A stretch of DNA of 64,000 bases from Janthinobacterium violaceinigrum (GTDB taxonomy: Bacteria > Pseudomonadota > Gammaproteobacteria > Burkholderiales > Burkholderiaceae_D). The stretch spans positions 124,001 through 188,000 of the forward strand of contig NZ_WFLI01000009.1 in NCBI RefSeq assembly GCF_009208555.1, read 5' to 3'. The notes under the pieces were generated by a model. The model made no database searches. It saw nothing but the letters and a program-made list of their open reading frames with translations, and was not told where the DNA came from. A program made the translations under genes and the position numbers. Positions 9,167 to 18,886 of the stretch are shown in pieces. Position 1 is the stretch's first letter. Each line of letters starts with the position of its first letter.

Positions 9167-9469
9167 TCACCCCCAACGCATTACCACCAACAACACTACA
9201 AAACTGATGCCCGCCCCGATGGCCTGCTGCATTTCCGTGAAGCCCGCCCACGCCAGGTTCACGTAGGCGGCCGTGAGCAGCCCGATGAACAGGCGGTCGC
9301 CGCGCGTGGTGGGCATGGGCAGGAAACCCTTGCGTTCGATGCTGGGCGAACGGATTTGCCACACCGTCATGCCGGCCAGCATCAGGCCGATGCAAATGAA
9401 AAAGACGGCCACTTCGGGCGTCCACGCCATCCAGCCGAACAGGCTGGCCGTGCTATCGGTATTTTCCAT
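9167..9469 (-). CDS. glpU: DUF2160 small membrane protein of the glycerol transporter
   Basis: A 100-residue protein with about three hydrophobic segments (residues near 12-32, 50-72 and 80-98), matching the DUF2160 family encoded between permease and binding-protein genes in glpSTPQUV operons. Its biochemical role is not established; an accessory subunit of the importer is the usual suggestion. The ATG at 9469 is one base after the glpQ stop, and its ribosome site GGAGGG lies inside the last glpQ codons, so translation is probably coupled. Confidence 0.88.
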   Translation of the reverse strand: MENTDSTASLFGWMAWTPEVAVFFICIGLMLAGMTVWQIRSPSIERKGFLPMPTTRGDRLFIGLLTAAYVNLAWAGFTEMQQAIGAGISFVVLLVVMRWG

Positions 9470-9470
9470 G

Positions 9471-10277
9471 TCACACCCTCCCCATCGCAAAACCCTTGGC
9501 TATGTAATGCCGCACGAACCAGATCACCAGCGCGCCGGGCACGATGGTCAGCACGCCGGCCGCCGCCAGCACGCCCCAGTCCATGCCGGCCGCCGACACG
9601 GTGCGCGTCATGGTGGCGGCGATGGGCTTGGCATTGACGGACGTCAGGGTGCGCGCCAGCAGCAGTTCCACCCAGCTGAACATGAAGCAGAAGAAGGCCG
9701 TCACGCCCACGCCCGACTTGATCATCGGCAAGAAGATGCGGATGAAGAAGCGGGGGAAGCTGTAGCCGTCGATATACGCCGTCTCGTCGATTTCCTTGGG
9801 CACGCCGGACATGAAGCCTTCCAGTATCCACACGGCCAGCGGCACGTTGAAGACCATGTGCGCCAGCGCCACGGCCAGATGCGTATCCATCAGGCCCACC
9901 GTCGAATACAGCTGGAAGAACGGCACGAGGAAGACGGCGGGCGGCGTCATGCGGTTGGTCAGCAGCCAGAAGAACAGATGCTTGTCGCCCACGAAGTTGT
10001 AGCGCGAGAACGCATACGCGGCCGGCAAGGCCACCGTGACGGACATCACCATGTTCAAGGCCACGTAAATCATGGAATTGATGTAGCCGCTGTACCAGGA
10101 ACGGTCCGTGAAAATCGTGTGGTAGTTGGCGAACGTCAATTGCTGGGGCCACAGGCTCAGCACGCCGACGATTTCCTCGTTGGTCTTGAGCGACATGTTG
10201 AGCATCCAGTAGATGGGCAATAGCGAGCCCAGCAGAAAGACGATCAGGATGGTGCTGCTCATTTTCTTGTGCATCAT
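9471..10277 (-). CDS. glpQ: Glycerol ABC transporter permease
   Basis: A 268-residue inner-membrane permease of the MalG type with six predicted membrane segments. The EAA loop that docks on the ATPase is visible as EIDETAYIDGYSFPRFFIRI, with the conserved glycine. The start at 10277 gives a 4-base ATGA overlap with the glpP stop and follows GGGAGA; a second ATG comes directly after it. With GlpP it would form the membrane channel of the glycerol importer. Confidence 0.95.
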   Translation of the reverse strand: MMHKKMSSTILIVFLLGSLLPIYWMLNMSLKTNEEIVGVLSLWPQQLTFANYHTIFTDRSWYSGYINSMIYVALNMVMSVTVALPAAYAFSRYNFVGDKHLFFWLLTNRMTPPAVFLVPFFQLYSTVGLMDTHLAVALAHMVFNVPLAVWILEGFMSGVPKEIDETAYIDGYSFPRFFIRIFLPMIKSGVGVTAFFCFMFSWVELLLARTLTSVNAKPIAATMTRTVSAAGMDWGVLAAAGVLTIVPGALVIWFVRHYIAKGFAMGRV

Positions 10278-11161
10278 TTCTGGTCTCCCGTGCCGACGCG
10301 CTGCATCCACGTGTACAGCACAAAGCAGAACAGCAGGATGATCAGGAAGTAAATCAATGAAAACGCCGAGGCCGGCCCCAGGTCGAACTGGCCCACGGCC
10401 TTTTGCGTCAGGTATTGCGACAAAAAGGTGGTGGCATTGCCGGGGCCGCCGCCCGTCAGCACGAACGGTTCCGTATAGATCATGAAACTGTCCATGAAGC
10501 GCAGCAACACGGCAATCATCAGCACATTGCGCAGTTTCGGCAGCTGGATGTAGCGGAACACGGCCAGGCGCGAAGCGCCGTCGATGCGGGCTGCCTGGTA
10601 ATACGCGTCGGGAATGGCGCGCAAGCCCGCATAGCACAGCAGCACGACCAGCGGCGTCCAGTGCCAGATATCCATCACCATCACCGTCAGCCACGCGTCG
10701 AGCGAATTGCCGTTGTAATTGTAGTCAACACCGAGCTGGTTCAGGGTATAGCCCATCAGGCCGATGTCGCCGCGGCCAAAGATTTGCCAGATGGTGCCCA
10801 CCACGTTCCAGGGGATCAAAAGGGGCAGCGCGATCAGCACCAGCGCCAGCGACGCCTTCCAGCCATCGGCCGGCATGCACAGGGCGATCAGGATGCCCAG
10901 CGGAATCTGGATGGCCAGCACGGAGCCGGAAAACAGCAGCTGGCGCAGCAAGGCGCTGTGCAAGTCGCCGTCGAGCATGACCATGCGGAACCACTCGGTA
11001 CCCACGAACACTTTTTGCGTGGGACTCAGGATATCCTGCACGGAATAGTTCACCACCGTCATCAGGGGCAGGATGGCGGAAAAGGCCACGCACAGCAGCA
11101 CGGGCAGGATCAAAAGCCAGGCGCGGCGGTTGTTATCGGTTTTACCGTTATGTATCATCAT
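10274..11161 (-). CDS. glpP: Glycerol ABC transporter permease
   Basis: A 295-residue MalF-type permease with six membrane segments, the first at about residues 14-35. The EAA motif reads YYQAARIDGASRLAVFRYIQ near residue 200, typical for sugar and polyol importers. It starts at 11161 as an overlapping ATGATG with the end of glpT, so glpT, glpP and glpQ are translationally coupled. It pairs with GlpQ in the inner membrane. Confidence 0.95.
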   Translation of the reverse strand: MMIHNGKTDNNRRAWLLILPVLLCVAFSAILPLMTVVNYSVQDILSPTQKVFVGTEWFRMVMLDGDLHSALLRQLLFSGSVLAIQIPLGILIALCMPADGWKASLALVLIALPLLIPWNVVGTIWQIFGRGDIGLMGYTLNQLGVDYNYNGNSLDAWLTVMVMDIWHWTPLVVLLCYAGLRAIPDAYYQAARIDGASRLAVFRYIQLPKLRNVLMIAVLLRFMDSFMIYTEPFVLTGGGPGNATTFLSQYLTQKAVGQFDLGPASAFSLIYFLIILLFCFVLYTWMQRVGTGDQK

Positions 11162-12258
11162 GCCACCCGCTTATCGTTGACATAGAACAAGGTGCGTTGC
11201 GGCGGAAAGCGCAGCCGCACGGCATCACCAGGCGCGGCATCGATGGCGCGCAGCTTGGCCGCCACCGTCGCGCCGCCCAGCTGGAATTCCGCCAGGTAAT
11301 GCGTGCCCATGTTGCGCACGGCCGTCACCGTGGCGTCCAGGCAATGGTCGCCACCTTCGCCACCCTCGCCTGCCTTCACGCATTCGACGAATTCGGGCCG
11401 CACGCCCACCGTGATTTTTCCTTGCGCGCCCGACAGCGCCGCACGCGCGGCGGCGGACACGGCGAGCGGCTGGCCCGCCACGCGCACGCCGCCATCGTCC
11501 AAGGTGCAATCGAGCAAGTTCATGCCCGGGTTGCCGATGAAATAGCCGACAAACGTGTGCTCGGGCTCCTCGAACAGCGCTTGCGCGCTGCCCGTCTGCA
11601 CCACTTCGCCCTGCGTCATGACGACCACCTGGTCGGCAAAGGTCAACGCTTCCACCTGGTCGTGCGTGACGTAGATCAGGGATAACTTCAGTTCGTGGTG
11701 GATTTCCTTGAGTTTGCGGCGCAGCAGCCATTTCAGATGCGGGTCGATCACCGTCAGCGGTTCATCGAACAGCACGGCCGCCACGTCGGGGCGCACGAGC
11801 CCCCGGCCCAGCGAAATCTTTTGCTTGGCGTCCACGGACAAGCCGCTGGCGCGCAGCTTCAGGTCGCCCGTCAATTCCAGCATCTGCGCCACCTGCTGCA
11901 CGCGCTTCTTGACCTCGCTCTCTTTCCAGCCGCGATTACGCAGGGGAAACGCCAGGTTGTCGTGCACGGTCATGGTGTCGTAGATGACGGGAAACTGGAA
12001 CACTTGCGCGATATTCCTCGCCTCGGTCGGCAGCTGCGTGACGTCCTTGCCGTCGAACAGCACCTTGCCGTGCGACGGTTTCACGAGGCCGGAAATGATA
12101 TTGAGCAAGGTCGTCTTGCCGCAGCCGGACGGCCCCAGCAAGGCATAAGCGCCGCCGTCACGCCACTCCATGCTCATGGGCCGCAGCGCATAGTCGGCCG
12201 GTGCCGCGGGATTCGGTTTGTAGGCGTGGGCCAGGTCGACCAGTTCGATGCGCGCCAT
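11158..12258 (-). CDS. glpT: Glycerol ABC transporter ATPase (degenerate signature motif)
   Basis: A 366-residue ABC ATPase of the MalK/UgpC type with a C-terminal TOBE regulatory region. Walker A is GPSGCGKTT, the Q-loop is VFQFP, Walker B is AVLFDEP and the H-loop is intact (YVTHDQVEA). The signature motif expected as LSGGQ reads LSVDAKQK, so this subunit cannot supply a canonical signature to its partner's site. The partner GlpS shows the reverse defect. ATG 12258 follows GGAGGGG and begins one base after the glpS stop. An ATG at 12309 would overlap glpS and has no such site. Confidence 0.95.
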   Translation of the reverse strand: MARIELVDLAHAYKPNPAAPADYALRPMSMEWRDGGAYALLGPSGCGKTTLLNIISGLVKPSHGKVLFDGKDVTQLPTEARNIAQVFQFPVIYDTMTVHDNLAFPLRNRGWKESEVKKRVQQVAQMLELTGDLKLRASGLSVDAKQKISLGRGLVRPDVAAVLFDEPLTVIDPHLKWLLRRKLKEIHHELKLSLIYVTHDQVEALTFADQVVVMTQGEVVQTGSAQALFEEPEHTFVGYFIGNPGMNLLDCTLDDGGVRVAGQPLAVSAAARAALSGAQGKITVGVRPEFVECVKAGEGGEGGDHCLDATVTAVRNMGTHYLAEFQLGGATVAAKLRAIDAAPGDAVRLRFPPQRTLFYVNDKRVA

Positions 12259-12259
12259 G

Positions 12260-13354
<1,095 letters not shown>

Positions 13355-13435
13355 GCGATTCTCCTCCAGTGATGATTTCTTATTCTTCGCCGCACCCTCT
13401 GCGGGGCGCGGTCGCCAGCGTGTTCGGTCTTGCTC

Positions 13436-14983
13436 CTACGGCAATAACGGGTGCTGCAACAGCCAGGCGCCCAGCGTGTCCGCCGTCCCGCGCGGCAGGT
13501 GCAAGCCCAGCTTGGAGCGCCGCCACAGGATGTCGGCCGCGCTGACGGCCCATTCATGGCGCCGCAGATAATCGACTTCCGCCGCGTACAGGCCGGCGGC
13601 GATTTCCTCGCCCATGGCCGCCACGTCCTTGCGCCCCGCGAGCAGCAGATGGATGCGCGTGCCATAGGCGCGCGCATAGCGCGCCACCAGCGCCGCCGGC
13701 AGCCACGCGTACTCGCGCTGCAAGTCCTGCACGAACTGGCCGAACTCGCGCACGGACCGGTTCTGCGGCGTGCTGCCGAACACGTCGCCGCCGGGCAGGC
13801 AGGCATGTTCCGTCCACGCGGGCTGCGCATTGCCGAGAATCGGCGCCAGCAAATCGAGCGCTTCCTCGGCCAGCTTGCGGAAGGTGGTGATCTTGCCGCC
13901 GAAAATGCTCAGCAGCGGCGCCCCTTCCTGATGCAGCTCGAAACGGTAGTCGCGCGTGACGGCCTTGGCGTCTGCCGCCGCGTCTTCCACCAGCGGACGC
14001 ACGCCCGCATACGTCCACACCACGTCGGCCGGCACAATGGGCTTGCTGAAATAGTAACTGGAAAGCTCGCACAAGTAACGAATTTCCTCGTCATCGATTT
14101 CCACCTTGCCGCTGTCGCCGTGGTAGTCGAGATCGGTGGTGCCGATCAGGGTGAAATCGTGCTCGTACGGAATGGCAAACACGATGCGCCCGTCCGGATG
14201 CTGGAAGATATACGCATGATCATGCGCGAACAGGCGCTTGACGACGATATGGCTGCCTTTGATCAGGCGCAAATGCCGGCCCTGTCCGCCGGGCGCCGCC
14301 TGCTGCAGGAACTCGGCCGTCCACGGCCCCGCCGCATTGACGACGCTGCGCGCGCGCACCATCGTCTGCCTGCCGCCCGCGTGCTGCAAGGTGGCCAGCC
14401 AGGAAGCCCCCTCGCGCGCCAGCGCCGTGCAGCGCGTCTGCGTCAGCACATGCGCGCCCTTGTCCGCCGCGTCGATGGCGTTGAGCACCACCAGGCGCGC
14501 ATCGTCGACCCAGCCATCGGAATACACGAAGCCCCGCTTGAATTCGGGCTTGAGCGGTTTGCCCGCCGCGTGGCGCGTCAGGTCGATGCCGTGCGAGGCG
14601 GGCAGGATTTCCCGCTTCGCCAGCATGTCATAGAGGAACAGGCCGGCGCGTATCAGCCAGGCGGGACGCTGGCCCCGCGCATGCGGCATGACGAAGCGCA
14701 GCGGCCACATGATGTGCGGCGCCGAGCGCAGCAGCACTTCGCGCTCGATCAGCGCCTTGCGCACGAGGCCAAACTCATAGTATTCGAGGTAACGCAGGCC
14801 GCCGTGTATCAGCTTGGTGGACGCGGACGACGTATGCGCGGCCAGGTCGTCCTTTTCGCACAGCACCACGGACAAGCCCCGGCCCGCCGCGTCGCGCGCG
14901 ATGCCGGCGCCATTGATGCCGCCGCCCACCACCAGCACGTCGCATTCCATCGCTGTCTCCACACCTTGCTGTGCTGCGGCCAT
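13436..14983 (-). CDS. glpD: FAD-dependent glycerol-3-phosphate dehydrogenase
   Basis: A 515-residue membrane-associated flavoenzyme that oxidises glycerol 3-phosphate to dihydroxyacetone phosphate and passes electrons to quinone. The FAD-binding motif VVGGGINGAGIARDAAGRG is at residues about 16-34, followed by SSASTKLIHGGLRYLEYYEF and the C-terminal helical domain (AADILWRRSKLGLHL). ATG 14983 is preceded by GGAGT; ATG 14950 after GGAGACAGCG is an equally good alternative that trims eleven residues. First gene of the glp operon and divergent from glpR. Confidence 0.95.
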   Translation of the reverse strand: MAAAQQGVETAMECDVLVVGGGINGAGIARDAAGRGLSVVLCEKDDLAAHTSSASTKLIHGGLRYLEYYEFGLVRKALIEREVLLRSAPHIMWPLRFVMPHARGQRPAWLIRAGLFLYDMLAKREILPASHGIDLTRHAAGKPLKPEFKRGFVYSDGWVDDARLVVLNAIDAADKGAHVLTQTRCTALAREGASWLATLQHAGGRQTMVRARSVVNAAGPWTAEFLQQAAPGGQGRHLRLIKGSHIVVKRLFAHDHAYIFQHPDGRIVFAIPYEHDFTLIGTTDLDYHGDSGKVEIDDEEIRYLCELSSYYFSKPIVPADVVWTYAGVRPLVEDAAADAKAVTRDYRFELHQEGAPLLSIFGGKITTFRKLAEEALDLLAPILGNAQPAWTEHACLPGGDVFGSTPQNRSVREFGQFVQDLQREYAWLPAALVARYARAYGTRIHLLLAGRKDVAAMGEEIAAGLYAAEVDYLRRHEWAVSAADILWRRSKLGLHLPRGTADTLGAWLLQHPLLP

Positions 14984-15063
14984 CGGGACTCCGTGTCTGT
15001 CGGGGAAAGGCCGGCGAGGAAAGACTAGGCATCGCCGGCGACTGTCGTTAAGATCAATACAGA

Positions 15064-15078
15064 TGCATTTCGAATGCA
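15064..15078. promoter_or_regulatory. Palindrome in the glpD-glpR intergenic region
   Basis: TGCATT, TCG, AATGCA forms a perfect 6-base inverted repeat with a TTTCGAA-like core, about 80 bases upstream of glpD. A TCG centre is also the core of known GlpR half-sites, so an operator for the glpD promoter is possible. Confidence 0.4.
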
Positions 15079-15133
15079 ATATGGATAAGGTTACGCCAGA
15101 ATACGAACCCATAGCAACATATTTTCAATACTA

Positions 15134-15153
15134 TTTGTTCGTTTCTGTTCGTT
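15134..15153. promoter_or_regulatory. Tandem GlpR-like half-sites upstream of glpR
   Basis: Two adjacent ten-base units, TTTGTTCGTT (15134-15143) and TCTGTTCGTT (15144-15153), each match the E. coli GlpR half-site WATKYTCGWW at nine of ten positions. They lie 24 bases before the glpR start, in the region shared with glpD. The direct, head-to-tail order differs from the inverted order in E. coli. This supports glycerol-3-phosphate-controlled repression and autoregulation. Confidence 0.6.
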
Positions 15154-15176
15154 TGTGATTTTTAAAGAGACAGCCC

Positions 15177-15938
15177 ATGATTTTGAATCCCCGCCAGCGC
15201 CGCCTGCTTGAAGTGGTGCGCCAGAAGGTCACCATGTCCGTCGAAGAGCTGGCCCAGCAGCTGGACGTGACGCCGCAAACCGTGCGCCGCGACGTCAAGC
15301 AGATGGAAGAAGCGCGCCTGCTGGCCCGCTACCACGGCGGGGTCGGCTTGCCCTCGTCCGTGGAAAACATCGATTACAGCCAGCGGCAAGTGTTCAACAG
15401 CGACGCCAAGCGGCGCATCGCCGCCGCCGTCGCCGCGCAAGTGCCGCACGGCTGTTCGCTGCTGATCAATATCGGCACGACCACCGAGGAAGTGGCGCGC
15501 GCGCTGGGCCGGCACACGGGCTTGCACGTGGTGACGAACAACCTGAATGTGGCCGCCATCCTGGCCGACAACGCGGCCTGCGAAGTCATCGTGGCCGGCG
15601 GCGTGGTGCGCGGGCGCGACCGCGGCATCGTGGGCGAAGCCACCATCGACTTCATCCGCCAGTTCAAGGTCGACATCGGCATCATCGGCATTTCCAGCAT
15701 CGACGAAGACGGCAGCCTGCGCGACTTCGACGCGCGCGAAGTGAAGGTGGCGCAAGCCATCATCGAACAGTCGCGCGAAGTGTGGCTGGTAGCCGACCAG
15801 CACAAGTTCGGCCGCAAGGCGCTGGTGCGCCTGGCCGACCTGGCGCAAGTCGATATCCTGTTTACGGATGCGCCGCCGCCGCCCCGCTTTGCCCAGGTCT
15901 TGCGCGACGCCAGCGTGAAAGTGCACGTCGCCGCCTGA
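15177..15938 (+). CDS. glpR: DeoR-family glycerol-3-phosphate regulon repressor
   Basis: A 253-residue DeoR-type repressor. The N-terminal winged helix (MSVEELAQQLDVTPQTVRRD, with the DeoR pattern QTVRRDVKQMEE) is followed by the sugar-phosphate-binding DeoRC domain with NIGTTTEEVARAL and VTNNLNVAAIL. GlpR repressors release DNA on binding glycerol 3-phosphate. The divergent glp operon is the obvious target, and half-site-like sequences lie just upstream. ATG 15177 follows AAAGAGA. Confidence 0.93.
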   Translation: MILNPRQRRLLEVVRQKVTMSVEELAQQLDVTPQTVRRDVKQMEEARLLARYHGGVGLPSSVENIDYSQRQVFNSDAKRRIAAAVAAQVPHGCSLLINIGTTTEEVARALGRHTGLHVVTNNLNVAAILADNAACEVIVAGGVVRGRDRGIVGEATIDFIRQFKVDIGIIGISSIDEDGSLRDFDAREVKVAQAIIEQSREVWLVADQHKFGRKALVRLADLAQVDILFTDAPPPPRFAQVLRDASVKVHVAA

Positions 15939-15974
15939 CGCTGGCCGTCGCCGGGCGGGACAGGTGTCCGCTTC

Positions 15975-16979
15975 TCAGTGCGCGATGGCAAGCTTGCCGA
16001 AGTGGCGCCCGCCGGCGCCCAGCTCCGCGTACGCGGCGGCCGTGTCGTCGATGCCGAACACGCGGTCGATGACGGGCACGATGCCGTGCGCGGCGATGGC
16101 CTGGGCCGCCTGCGCCAGGTCGGCCACGGAACCCGTGTTGTTGCCGACGATGCGCAAGGCCTTGACGATGACGGGCAGCAGATCGATGCTGGCGGCCGTG
16201 CCGCCGACAAACCCCACCGTGAAGATGGTGCCGCCCATCGCCGCCGCATTGAGCGAGCGCGCGATGGTGGCGCCGCCCACCGTCTCAACCACCAGGTCGG
16301 CGCCCCGCCCGCCCGTCAGTTTCAGCACTTCTCCATCCCAGGCCGGCGTGGCCCGGTAGTTGATCAGGTGATCGGCGCCCAGCTGGCGCGCGCGTTCCAG
16401 CTTTTCATCGCTGGACGACGCCAGGATCACCGTGGCGCCCGACGCCTTGGCGAACTGCAGCGCAAAGATGCTGACGCCGCCCGTTCCCAACAGCAGCACC
16501 ACCGACCCGGGCCGCACTTGCGCCGAACGCACGGCATTCCAGGCCGTCGTCGCCGCGATGGGCAGGGCCGCACCCTGGATGAAATCGAGATGGGCCGGCA
16601 AGGCGACCAGGCTGGCCGCGGGGACGGCCACGTACTCGGCCAGCGAGCCCGGCAAGGTGACGCCCCGCATCGCGCCCACGTTGTGCGGCGTGATGGCCCC
16701 GCCCTGCCAGTGCGGCATGAAGTGGGGGATGACGCGGTCGCCCACGGCCAGGCCGCAGACGCCCTCGCCCAGCGCCGCCACGTCGCCCGCGCCGTCGGCG
16801 ACGGGGATCAGCGGAAAGGCCGCGCCGGCAAAGCTGCCCGTGGCAATCGCCACGTCCAGGAAGTTGAGCGTGGCGGCGCGCATGCGCAGCACCACCTCGC
16901 CCCGGCCCGGCTGCGGTTCGGGCAGCGCGGTCTGGCGAAACGCGGCAAGGGAGGGAGCGGTCAGTTGGATGGCTTTCAT
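15975..16979 (-). CDS. Zinc-free MDR-family NAD(P)H:quinone oxidoreductase-like enzyme
   Basis: A 334-residue medium-chain dehydrogenase/reductase. The GroES-like N-terminal part contains TLNFLDVAIATG; the NAD(P)-binding fold has VLLLGTGGVSIFALQFAKASGA near residue 165. The catalytic zinc cysteines and the structural zinc loop are absent, which points to the quinone reductase / enoyl reductase branch rather than alcohol dehydrogenase. The substrate is unknown. It is divergent from a LysR regulator 125 bases away that may control it, and convergent with glpR. Confidence 0.88.
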   Translation of the reverse strand: MKAIQLTAPSLAAFRQTALPEPQPGRGEVVLRMRAATLNFLDVAIATGSFAGAAFPLIPVADGAGDVAALGEGVCGLAVGDRVIPHFMPHWQGGAITPHNVGAMRGVTLPGSLAEYVAVPAASLVALPAHLDFIQGAALPIAATTAWNAVRSAQVRPGSVVLLLGTGGVSIFALQFAKASGATVILASSSDEKLERARQLGADHLINYRATPAWDGEVLKLTGGRGADLVVETVGGATIARSLNAAAMGGTIFTVGFVGGTAASIDLLPVIVKALRIVGNNTGSVADLAQAAQAIAAHGIVPVIDRVFGIDDTAAAYAELGAGGRHFGKLAIAH

Positions 16980-17103
16980 GGTCTGTTCTCAGGCGATATG
17001 TATGAGGGTGGCCGCAGGCTTGCGGGAAAAACAGCAGTGTCATTTAAAATCATGAATAGATAAACTATGGTTTACTTCATTGATTTAACACTAGGAATTG
17101 CCA

Positions 17104-17982
17104 ATGGATTTGCTCGACAGCATGAAGGTGTACGTACTGGCCGTTGAAAAAGGCAGCCTGAGCGCTGCCGCGGCCGCCAGCGCCATCTCCGCGACGATGG
17201 CCGGCAACCACGTGCGGACGCTGGAAAAGCGGCTGGGCATGCAACTGCTCCACCGCACCACCCGGCGCCAGCACCTGACCGCCTTCGGCGAGGATTACTA
17301 CGCGCGCTGCAAGGAAATCCTCAGGCTGGTGGCGGAAACCGATGTGCAGGCGCAAAACCTGCAACTGGCGCCCGCCGGCAAGCTGCGCGTCACGGCGCCG
17401 CTGACCTTTGGCGCGGAAGCGCTGATGCCCGCCATGGCCGTGTACCTGGAGCGCCATCCCCAGGTGAGCATCGACGTGTCCCTGAGCGACCGCGTGGCCG
17501 ACCTGGTGGAGGAAGGCTTCGAGGCCGCCATCCGTATCGGCCAGCTGCCCGATTCGTCGCTGATCGCCAGGCCGCTGGCGCCCTACCGGCTGATGATCTG
17601 CGCTTCGCCCGACTACCTGGCGCGCAGGGGTACGCCGCGCGAACCGGCCGACCTGAGCCGGCATGAATGCCTGTCCTTCTCGCCCGCGGCCCTGGCGCAC
17701 TGGCGCCTGACGGGCGAGGACGGTGTTTGCAGCGTGCCCGTCTCGGGCCGCCTGCAAGTCAATCACGGCCAGGCGCTGCGCGTTGCCGCCTTGCATGGCA
17801 TGGGTATCGTGCTGCAACCGGCCTTCCTGCTGGAAACGGACGTGCGGGCGGGCCGCCTGGTGCAGCTGTTTCCCACGCATGCACTGCCCAGCCGCCCCTT
17901 GAGCGTGGTCTACCTGCCGGACCGCTATCGCTCGCCCAAGTTGCGCAGCTTCGTCGATTTTCTGGTGGAACGCTTCAGCTGA
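17104..17982 (+). CDS. LysR-family transcriptional regulator
   Basis: A 292-residue LysR regulator. The helix-turn-helix occupies residues about 1-60 (LDSMKVYVLAVEKGSLSAAA, then VRTLEKRLGMQLLHRTTRRQ) and the effector domain about 88-290 (GKLRVTAPLTFGAEALMPA, typical of the PBP2 CrgA-like group). ATG 17104 lies seven bases after AGGA; a TTG six bases earlier is less likely. The divergent oxidoreductase gene is the probable target, by the usual LysR layout. Confidence 0.9.
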   Translation: MDLLDSMKVYVLAVEKGSLSAAAAASAISATMAGNHVRTLEKRLGMQLLHRTTRRQHLTAFGEDYYARCKEILRLVAETDVQAQNLQLAPAGKLRVTAPLTFGAEALMPAMAVYLERHPQVSIDVSLSDRVADLVEEGFEAAIRIGQLPDSSLIARPLAPYRLMICASPDYLARRGTPREPADLSRHECLSFSPAALAHWRLTGEDGVCSVPVSGRLQVNHGQALRVAALHGMGIVLQPAFLLETDVRAGRLVQLFPTHALPSRPLSVVYLPDRYRSPKLRSFVDFLVERFS

Positions 17983-18303
17983 GTGGTGCCGCAAACAACA
18001 TGTGCTATTCGACATCAGGTGCGCGTTGAAATATTTATCAATTCGGCAAAAATCATGTTACCATTGATGCAACATGAGTTATTTTTTTAATCTTCCTCTC
18101 CGGCAATACGATTAGTCGCTTGATATTGCTTTTTATCTATCTGGAGCAAGAAAAACAGGAAAAACTCTTTGCCGGTAAGTGATTTCCTGTGAAAACAGTG
18201 TTAGAAATACCTCAAGCACGATGATTGTTCCCAAACAAACCACTCGACAGCAAGCGTGAAGGCCTTAACCATGCCGGCAACGCCGCCCAGTGAAGGAAAA
18301 GAA
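17983..18303. promoter_or_regulatory. AT-rich intergenic region upstream of marR-type gene
   Basis: About 320 bases without a convincing gene, clearly richer in A and T than its surroundings. It must hold the promoter of the following MarR-type gene. I see no strong terminator for the LysR gene and no clear palindrome of the kind MarR proteins bind. Confidence 0.4.
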
Positions 18304-18807
18304 ATGAGCCATAATTTTGAAACGGCCGCCATGCCGCAAACCGCCCATTCCAACAGCGTCCCCGTCAGCGAGCTGGAAGCCCATCTCGGCTACTGGCTGC
18401 GCTTCGTCTCCAACCACGTTTCCCACAGCTTCCAGAAAAAAGCGGAAGCCAACGGCGTGACGGTGTCCGAATGGGTGGTGCTGCGTGAAATGTTCCGCCT
18501 GGGCTGCACCTCGCCCACGGTGCTGGCGCAGGTGTCGGGCATGAGCAAGGGCGCCGTGTCGAAGCTGATCGACCGCCTGGAAAGCAAGGGCATGGTCAGC
18601 AAGTCGATCCTGCTGGCCGACCGCCGCCAGCACTCGATCGAACTGACCACGGAAGGCGAAGCGCTGGTGCCCGTGCTGGCCGAGATGGCCGACCAGAACG
18701 ACGAGGAATTCTTCGGCAAGCTGCCGCGCCAGCTGCGCGACGACCTGCTCGAAGCGATGAAGGAAGTGGCGCGCACGCATCAGCTCAAGAGCGTGCCCCT
18801 GAATTAA
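18304..18807 (+). CDS. MarR-family transcriptional regulator
   Basis: A 167-residue winged-helix regulator of the MarR family. The core reads VTVSEWVVLREMF, then TVLAQVSGMSKGAVSKLIDR (recognition helix) and the wing ILLADRRQHSIELTTEGEAL with the conserved DxR. ATG 18304 sits after AAGGAAAAG; a GTG at 18256 is further upstream without such a site. No divergent gene is present, so its target is unknown. It would act as a dimer on palindromic DNA. Confidence 0.9.
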   Translation: MSHNFETAAMPQTAHSNSVPVSELEAHLGYWLRFVSNHVSHSFQKKAEANGVTVSEWVVLREMFRLGCTSPTVLAQVSGMSKGAVSKLIDRLESKGMVSKSILLADRRQHSIELTTEGEALVPVLAEMADQNDEEFFGKLPRQLRDDLLEAMKEVARTHQLKSVPLN

Positions 18808-18886
18808 GCCAGCGTGCGGCAAGGGTGAGACGGTGGCGCCGGCGCTTCGGCTATGATGCAGGCCTGACCGTCTTCCAGGAACACGC

